Source: Amblyornis subalaris (taxonomy: Eukaryota > Chordata > Aves > Passeriformes > Ptilonorhynchidae). Taken from it: DNA of 64,000 nucleotides. The position numbers were made by a program, and so were the translations under genes. Location of the stretch: positions 2,292,852 through 2,356,851 of the forward strand of contig JACAXG010000064.1 in the NCBI GenBank assembly GCA_018881555.1, read 5' to 3'. Of this stretch, positions 56,491 through 64,000 are shown piece after piece. The notes beneath the pieces are model-generated. The model was not told the origin of the DNA, made no database searches, and worked only from the letters and a program-made list of their open reading frames with translations. Positions within the stretch are counted from its first letter, which is position 1, and every line of letters begins with the position of its first letter.

Positions 56491-57129
56491 ACTTGAGAGA
56501 GTGATAAGGACTTTGATTACAGCAGAGAGGATGCAGTGCTACTAAATGGGGATGGTGCTGATTCTTAGTTGATCCTGTGATTGATGAAGCCTCAAACACA
56601 GGAGGGGATGTCACACAGCTATTGCAAAGTGGTTGCTCAGCCACTGTCGTGAGGTTGCTGGGTGGGTGACAGCCCATCACCTGCACTCAGAGCACCCATC
56701 ACCCAGCAAGGCTCCTTCCCACGAGCTGTGCTTCTTCCTAAACACATAAACCGTGAGATTTATCCACTCCTGCACTGTCAGAATGGGAAAATGAGAATGA
56801 CAAACCAGTGGAGCCTTCTGAGGCATGACCTGCTCTCCCTTCTGCTTTATGAGGCTAACTGAACTACTTGAGGTCAGAGCATTTTGAAGTGGATATGCTT
56901 CCTTAGTTAAAAATAAGGATGCTTCAGGGAATTGAAAAAAGGCACATAGTTTTCCCAACAGCGATTTTTTTTTTTTGGTTGTTGTTGATTTTTTTTTTCT
57001 CTTGCCTGATATTGACATTTCAATTTATGCTAATTTATACCACTTGAAAAGCCCAAATAAATCACTCNGGCGGAACTGAAGAGAGGGTGAGTGTAAGGAA
57101 ATTAAAATTATGAAGTTGATGTCTGTGCT

Positions 57130-57300
57130 AAGATAGCACTTGAGACACAAAGCATTTGCAATCACTGTAGCATGCATCTAATCTGTATGATACTTAATTA
57201 GTTTTTCAACAAGTGGTTTGAATTCCTTTGAAAATTTGTGGACCTTTGTTTATTGCCAACCAGCCTCCTCGTGTCCACACAATAAATGATCATAGAGCTG
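57130..57300. promoter_or_regulatory. candidate conserved enhancer
   Basis: GCATGCATCTAATCTG, TTAATTAG (57194-57201), CAAGTGG (57210-57216, NKX2-type), and CCTTTGTTTATTG (SOX/FOX-type) near 57243-57255, ending with AATAAATGATC. The sequence is complex and free of repeats. Inference from motif clustering alone. Confidence 0.25.
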
Positions 57301-58301
57301 GGGCCATCTGGAAACCTGAAAACAGGATGTTTTTCAAGTCTTGATAAGGAAAGATTAAAAAAAAAAAAAAAGGCAAGAAGGTATCAAAGCTTTCTCCCTT
57401 TTTCCCGGTTATTCCAGATAGAAAAAATTGTGGGAAGGGTCTTCAGATGGCTGGATTGATCCACTGACTTTTCTATGGTATCAAGGAAAAGTTTGCATCG
57501 ATGGGCAGAAAGGCTAAAGGAAGTGGATTCCAGAATGTTGCCCATGAAGCCAAAGTAAATATTCTGAAACTGGATCTGAGCAAGGAGTGACCAAGGGCAG
57601 TGAGTCTGAAAGCAGTCACAGTCCCTGGAGCCAGAACTCGAGGGGAACAATCTGAGATGTTGACAATGAGACACAAAGATACAAAGCTAATCAAGTCCAG
57701 GCTGGCAGGTGCCCATCCAAATGTGGAAATCCAATGGTTAAAGAAATCTGGGATGAATTTCTATTGCCAGAATTTCGACTGTGACCTATTCTTGTCCCAC
57801 GTTGTTCAGAAGTCTTTGCTAAACTGGAAGATGACACACCACAGTGAGCAATACTCGTACACCATGGAATTGTTTGCATCCAGTGTGCTTGCACAGACAC
57901 CTGCAGATGTAAGGATATATCAAACACTGGGATCAGCAGGAGATGCTCTTCACGCTGGGTGATGTGCAGAGCTGTGAGAGATGAAGGAGCTGCCCTTTCC
58001 TGAGGCAACAAGTGGTTATTTATCTGGTCAAGTGCCNGAGATAGCACATGCAGAGAGTCTCTTGCCTCTCCAATTGCCTGTTATAATTAAGAGGGATAGC
58101 AGGACTGTCACCTTAGTAGGAAACAGATAAACCAAAGCTGGAGAGGAAAGCTAAATGTGTTCAAATGTCTGTGAGAGCCTGGCTCCAAGGACAGCCACCT
58201 GTGAGGACGAAACCTCCACACTGAGGGACACAGAAGGCAAGAGTCTTTGTCCAGCTGAAGAAAGGAAAAGTCTACAGAAAATTAAATCAGGTCAATAGAG
58301 G

Positions 58302-58318
58302 GACACACACACACACAG
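58302..58318 (+). repeat. (CA)n microsatellite, 8 units
   Basis: Uninterrupted ACACACACACACACAC. Confidence 0.9.
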
Positions 58319-58842
58319 ATAACTTAATGTTTGCACATTAAACAATATTTTTCTTTCATTTTTTCATGTTGTTTTTTAATGAATATTTTTAATTACTTGC
58401 CACAGGTGAGTGAGAATGAGTGAGTGAGCCAGAAATCTGGGTGGAGTAAAAAAGCTGTGGCTAAATTAAAGTAGGAAAAAAAAAAAACCTATCAAAAGCC
58501 ATTAAATGTAAAGATCATACATCTGTCAGAGGAAGTCCCGAGTGCTAGAAAAATGTCCCTGTGTGCTGGCCCTGAGCCAGATAACTGATCTCTAATTGTA
58601 TTGGGTTTTGCTCACCACTTTTGTTCCCATTAGTGTTTTAATGCATAGTTTAACATGTGGGTCTAGAACTGACCTGCTATAAAAGACATTACTCATTTCA
58701 GACCATTTTCTGGCAGCCACATCACAGCAGCACAGNTCTGGAAACATTCCCCAGGAAAGGCCAGAGATGAGAGGTGATGGCAGTGCTCTTGTTCCAGCAC
58801 AACAATGAATTTGTGGCAGAAATTGCCAACTGAGGAGCTATG

Positions 58843-59220
58843 NCCAGGATCTCAGGATCATCGAGTTCCAATTCCCCTGCCATGGGCAAGGACAACATCC
58901 ACCAGACCAGGTTGCTCAGAGCTCCATCCAACCTGGCCTTGAACACTTCCAGGGTTGCAACATCCACAACATCTCTGGGCAATCTGTTCCAGTGTCTCAC
59001 CACCCTCACAAGGAAGAATTTCTTCCTAATATCTAATCTAAACCTTCCCTCTTTCATCTTAAAGCAATCCCCCGTTGTCCTGTCACTACGTGCCCTTGTA
59101 AAAATCCCTCTCCAGATTTCTTGTAGGACCCCTTCAGGTACTGGAAGGGGCTCTAAGGTCTCCCCAGAGCCTTCTCTTTTCCAGGCTGAACAATCCCAAT
59201 TCTCTCAGCCTTTCAAGGAA
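58843..59220 (-). mobile_element. CR1: CR1 fragment, longest antisense copy
   Basis: GGATCATCGAGTTCCAATTC, CATCCAACCTGGCCTTGAAC, TCTTCCTAATATCTAATC, TTGTCCTGTCACTACGTGCC, CCTTCAGGTACTGGAAGGGG and GAGCCTTCTCTTTTCCAGGC. It reaches further into the element than any other minus copy. The terminal octamer tail is lost. Confidence 0.95.
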
Positions 59221-60149
59221 TCTGATTACATGAATATATTTGCTTCCCTTATACATCTATGCATTGAGAACAGGNTACCTTCTGCCTTGGAGCAGCTGGA
59301 TGTCAGAGCACTGGGGNAAGAACCTGAACTTTTAATCCCAAAGGAGCTGGACTGAAATCATCCCACTGGCCAAACTGGAGCTNTATAGCAAGACTCCTTC
59401 CTGTTGAGTCAGAGGAATCACTGTGATGCCTTTCAACAATATTTCAGCACAAACCCTAACCCCTTTGCACGGCTATTAATCTCACATGCCAGGTCTGAAC
59501 ATAGTTGGAAGCCTTTAGCAGAGATAACCCAGCCACAGAGGTTGCCCCAGGGTCAAAGCCTGCTGCTGTGGAAATGAAATATTTGCATAACCTTTTCTCT
59601 CAGGAATTTATGTGGTGAGCAAAAGCATCCATTCAGGCTGCTTCCTCAGTGCTTCTCTGAAGCTGCCAGAGAGGGGAGAAACAATGCAGTGTATTTCTGG
59701 GAAAGAACACGATTGTCAGCCCTAAATAGGCATGGTGGGGCTGTACAGACACAGTTGCCCCAAGGAGAAAGTAATCAGAGGAAGCCATCCCTCTCCAGGC
59801 CTGTGTTCCTGGGANAGGGCTTGAGCACATCTTGGATCCATCAATTGCTTGGTGTCTCTGGACACNCTGGGCACAGACACTGTACATCAGCACCTTGGTG
59901 TTCACTCTCCCTGTGGCTGCAGATGTGTGAGATCCTTCTCACACCTGGAGCAGAGTGAAAGTGGGTACTGCTCACTCATCGTGCATCCCGGAGGAGAAAT
60001 GCCTCTCCTGCAAGACAGCTGCTGCCCTGGCTCACCACACCCAGGTCCAACTCAAGAAGTGGCTCTGTAATTAAANTCGGGGTTAGGAAGCCTTTGCTTT
60101 GAACTCAGAACTGGCATTTATCCTGAAAATGTGCATGAAATCAGGCATT
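59221..60149. other. unique non-coding DNA
   Basis: No gene recognised; several isolated Ns. Antisense frames at 59633-59905 are broken by Ns. Confidence 0.5.
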
Positions 60150-60317
60150 TTGCCAAGCATTGGAAGAGGCTGCCCGGGGAAGTGGCTGGGTCACCGTCCC
60201 TGGGGGGATTTCAAGCCACGTAGATGTGGTATTTATGGATTAATGGTTGGACTTGATTATCTTAAGGGTTTTTTCCAACCTACAACCTCTTAAGGGTTTT
60301 TTCCAACCTATGATTCT
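60150..60317 (+). mobile_element. CR1: CR1 fragment with duplicated tail segment
   Basis: AAGCATTGGAAGAGGCTGCC, GGGGAAGTGGCTGGGTCACC, TTAATGGTTGGACTTGATTA, then the TTTTTTCCAACCTA segment twice (60261-60282 and 60289-60310) before ATGATTCT. Confidence 0.93.
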
Positions 60318-60639
60318 AAATCAGCTTTTCTGGGCTTAGTTTTGGCCCATCTTCCAGCCAGACTAACTCCCTGTTAACCTCTCAGGTAACTCCTCCTGCA
60401 GAGTGTGGATTGTTGACCATATGGGCTGTGATGCCAGGCTGCACCAGCAGAGACTGTGGCCCGGGGTCCCAGCCCCACTATGACTGTGCCAAGGTGGTTT
60501 AACATTTTTGTGTTGCCCATAGGAAATGTGAGGCTGTTTGATTTCACTAAAATCCAAAACATGGCATAGCACGTCTTGAGATTAAGGGTGTAAGAATGAT
60601 TCATGGAACAAACGACTGTTTCTTTCTCAAACAACTTCT
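60318..60639. other. unique non-coding DNA between two CR1 copies
   Basis: Nothing recognised. Confidence 0.55.
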
Positions 60640-60801
60640 TTGAGAGAGTTGTGGGTTCCCCATCCATGAAAGTGTTTGAGGCCAGGTTGGATGGGGCTTG
60701 GAGCAACCTGGTGTAGTGGAAGATGTCTCTGCCCATGGCAGGGGGTTGGAACTAGACAATCTTTAAGGTCCCTTCCAACCCAAATAATTCTGTAATCACT
60801 C
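60640..60801 (+). mobile_element. CR1: CR1 fragment
   Basis: CCCCATCCATGAAAGTGTTT, AGGCCAGGTTGGATGGGGC, GTAGTGGAAGATGTCTCTGC and CCCAAATAATTCTGTAATC. Confidence 0.93.
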
Positions 60802-63800
60802 ACAATTGCCATACCACACTTTGTGTGGCTGCCTTCCTGGTGTTACCGACCTTCAGATGACTTTCTGCCACTCAGAAAGACAACAGTTGCTGACACTCCT
60901 GCTCTCAGACTACTCAGTTGTTTGATTTTCCTTTTAAACTGCCTGTTTTACTTTACCTAAATTCCCTTTCAATGTGCTGTTCATAACTGGAGAAAGCCAC
61001 CACTCACATCTGCCCAGAGAGCGACTATCAGAGGATACAACTGTGCATTTATTGTTTCCTTCTTGTTTAAAACCAAACAAACGAATCTTTTCATTGCATT
61101 TAAGATGCTCTTATACTTTCAGAAAGCATATTGTTCCCTGCTGATTTCATCTGACAAAACGCACACTGGCTGCTTNGTATTTATTTATTTTTCTTCCTTC
61201 CTGGAATTTTGAAACCAGTGAAATCATCTCCATCATATTTACTCTTCTGTTTGTGCAAGAGAATCAATAGTTATTGTGCCTTAAATGTATCAGAGACATT
61301 ATTAGGTGTGAGATAATCTTCTCCCTGCCCTACACCATATGGAATGAGTACAGTTCCTAAAGAGATGTTTTCTATAGAGAANTTGCTTTGAGATGTGCCC
61401 TTTATAGAAATGCATTCTTGGACTTAGAAATTAAGAAGACTACAAGGAATCCCACCATGACCAAAGAAATATTCAACCCCCAGCATGTGTGAAAGTTTTG
61501 TGCATAATAATGCTTTGAACACTACCAAAAGTAGTAATTTGCTTTTACTGGATGGCCTCAGTAGAGTTTGAGGGTTGAGAAGGAGTTTCTAGGCAGGTAA
61601 TGTGCCTGGAAGGTCAAATTCCTGCTTCCCCAAGCAAGTTCTGAGCCAGTCAAGTTACCAAGCATGAAGGCAGCTGAGGCCCTGTGAGTTTAGTGCCTGA
61701 TAAACATGGAAACTGGAGTTGTGTGAGCAAGATCTGTAGCCCATAGGAGCCATATATCCCTTGTTCACCAGCNTTTCAGACTGCTGTGCCTGGGCTGGAA
61801 CACTTCTTGCTCTGGAAAAAGCTCCATTTGTTTAGTTGTTGAGAGAGGCTGAGATGTTTGGGGCAAGTTTTTGCTCTGAGGTTTCCATATCCCAGCCTAT
61901 GGACCTGTTGAACACTAGGATCATCTTTAAGTTATGAGCAGAGAGAAGGTAGAGGTGGCTGCTCACACCTCCCAGGATGACACAGCCCATCAGAAATGGG
62001 CNGAAGTGGCACCTTTGAGTGACCAAAGCAGAGGCAAATCCTCAAATGCTGCAAACTGGTAATTTATGCCAGTGAAGGCTCTGCTCATGGACATTTTGTG
62101 CCATGAAGAGCAATGGTCACTCGCAGGGTCTGGCAAACCTCGGAGGAGTCCCTAATAATGAGGTGAGTGCTGCTTGGCAAACCCAGTTTGTGTCAGCTCC
62201 TGTTCAGCTCCACAGCACTGATATGGAAAGGAGCTGGGGAAAGGTCACCCTGGTCTCCTGCAAGAAAGACAAGAAAGAAAGGATAAAAGAGAAAGGGGGA
62301 ATTCCCAAAGCTGCCTCGAACAAAGCAGGATTTCACCCAGCTTTTTGGGTTGCCTGTGTTTGATGAGCAAGTGAGACACATCTGAACGGACCTTGCAGCT
62401 TATTCCTAAGGACCACAGCGTCATGATTTTTTCTTTTGAAGCCTCTGCATCATTTCCCATCTGTTTGCTTACTCGTGGAGGGAAAAGGCATTCATTATTT
62501 ACTTCTCTTTCTGAAATCCTCTTTGTGGACTTGATTTCACATCTTTAAAGCTTCCCTTTATGTCCTGTAGAGCTCCAGACTATTTTATTAATATACATTT
62601 TTGCATCTCTTTTGGAAACTTGATCCAAAGTTAAACACAGGTCAGAAATATATAATTTATGAGATGAACATAGCCATCCAGAAATCTAAAATTCCTACTA
62701 ATGCAAATCCCAGCCTTGCAGGAACAAGTGTGTGATTCATCCCACTGAGCTGTGGTCAGTACAGCTGTTCTTGCACAGTGATAGGCAGGTTCACATGTCT
62801 GAATGCAGGCAAAGAAGCCAGAAGAACACAGATTTGGCCAAGGAGAGAAGTTCCAGTAGATTTTATTGTGAACTACTCCCTCTCCCTGGCTGGAAAGTTG
62901 CTTGACTGGAGAGACCTGCACTGTGATACCTTCTGACTTATCTCAGAAAATTTACAGGAGTGGTGCAAAGCCTGTCCTCACACATACAAGAAGGCCAGTA
63001 TTGATCAGTTCAAAAGAAACCTCTGCCTTGATAAAAAATAAAATCAAGAGACAAGATTTTTTTTGTCGACAAAGTCAGTATTCCCATTCCCTTGGTGTCC
63101 TTCTTGTACTGCCTGCAGGCACTGCAGTCCTCCAACAAAGACTGGAGTCCAGGACTGACCTTGTCAGTCGTTAACTCTTTCCCAAGCTGGATTTCTTTTG
63201 TTTGCGTGTTGGAATGCCACATCCTAAAGCTCTAACAATTCATACAAGCAATTGTTCTTGATGAAGCAGTTAAACTTTGCAAATCCCAGAGCCTTCCGTG
63301 TGAATAAGTCAAGATTTTAATTCCAGCCACTGCAGTGAAGCAAAGGCAGTGCACTGAAATCTCCGTTCCCTCCTGGACTCAAAGCCCTGTGGAAACCATG
63401 AGTTCACACAGGCTAGAGATCACCCGGAAAATTAAAATTTCAATGAAGATATAAACAGAAAGCCAAAAAAGTCTGATGTTTTTACTGTCTAGAAAGCAGT
63501 GATATCTCACCAAACTAGCCAAATCCACAGAATGCCATTTGTGAACAGTAATTATCCCAAGATGTTTTTACTCCTCTTGCTGGTGCAGCACAAAAAGCAC
63601 AGAAAGCAAGTGGTGGGATTATGGGAACTCATGGAAATACCCAGGCAAGCTGATGTGGTTGGAGATATCACATCAACAGCTGTCCCTGGGAGGAACCAAA
63701 GCTGCAGTGCTTCAGGCTGACATTCCTGCTGGCTCCTCTTTGACTTTAGGTCTAGGTCTATGGAGGAAGAAGATCTGCCTTTGTGTTTTATCTTAATTTT

Positions 63801-64000
63801 CTCTCTGAAATACCACTGGGCTATAATAGTCATCCTAAAATAAATTCAGCTGTGTCTAGAGTCTTTTTTCTATGACAATGTTTTATGGATAAATAAGGTG
63901 CAAAGTCCATTCTTTGGCCTCGAGGACACAGCAGGTTGGCATGTGTATAATTAAACATCCTCCCTTGAAAAGGGCAATTTGGGAGCAGTCCCTGGCTTGT
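60802..64000. other. unique non-coding DNA to window end
   Basis: AT-rich, no CR1 copy, no domain-bearing frame. Isolated Ns only. I see nothing else. Confidence 0.5.

Larger units (their letters stand above)
56491..58842. other. unique non-coding DNA
   Basis: Contains the motif-rich block at 57130-57300, a T-rich run at 56966-56999, a poly-A run at 57356-57371 and a CA microsatellite at 58302-58318. The 120-codon frame at 57600-57962 has no recognised domain. Confidence 0.45.

Noticed and set aside
1..64000. Endogenous retrovirus, CRISPR array, bacterial operon or phage content
   Set aside because: No gag/pol-like frames, no paired LTRs, no regularly spaced direct repeats and no dense gene packing; all interspersed repeats recognised are CR1 tails.

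Overview
This is a stretch of bird nuclear DNA with almost no recognisable coding content. The bird assignment rests on about 26 fragments of the avian CR1 non-LTR retrotransposon, all truncated at the 5' end and several ending in the diagnostic ATTCTATGATTCTATG-type tail. The base composition is vertebrate-like: CpG is depleted everywhere except one strong CpG island, and microsatellites are scattered along the window. Isolated single N characters occur throughout, so the window is a draft assembly with ambiguous single bases.

Layout. Bases 1-2,730 are unique, non-coding and, if the promoter is read correctly, lie inside the first intron of a minus-strand transcript. Bases 2,970-3,905 are the CpG island. 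It carries GC boxes, a CCAAT box and an E-box, and a plausible minus-strand first exon ending in a CAG|GTCAGT splice donor at about 3,597/3,596. The gene it would start runs out of the window to the left and I cannot name it. Immediately upstream of that promoter sit a 420-base CR1 fragment (3,962-4,380) and a purine-only type tract of about 360 bases with a nearly pure GGAGAA array.

From 4,750 to 64,000 I see only non-coding DNA: CR1 tails in both orientations, short tandem repeats, small tandem duplications and a few stretches with closely spaced homeodomain-type motifs that could be conserved non-coding elements or enhancers. None of the open reading frames beyond the promoter looks like a known protein. 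The longest are GC-rich readthrough of the CpG island, low-complexity translation of the purine tract, or chance and CR1-tail frames. No tRNA, rRNA, CRISPR array, retroviral gene or bacterial-type operon was seen.

I found no undescribed system that I can support. The best leads are the minus-strand promoter and exon 1, a 26-base near-identical direct repeat bracketing the left half of the island, the purine tract next to the promoter, an inverted CR1 pair able to form an RNA hairpin, and several enhancer-like candidates that need cross-species alignment to judge.
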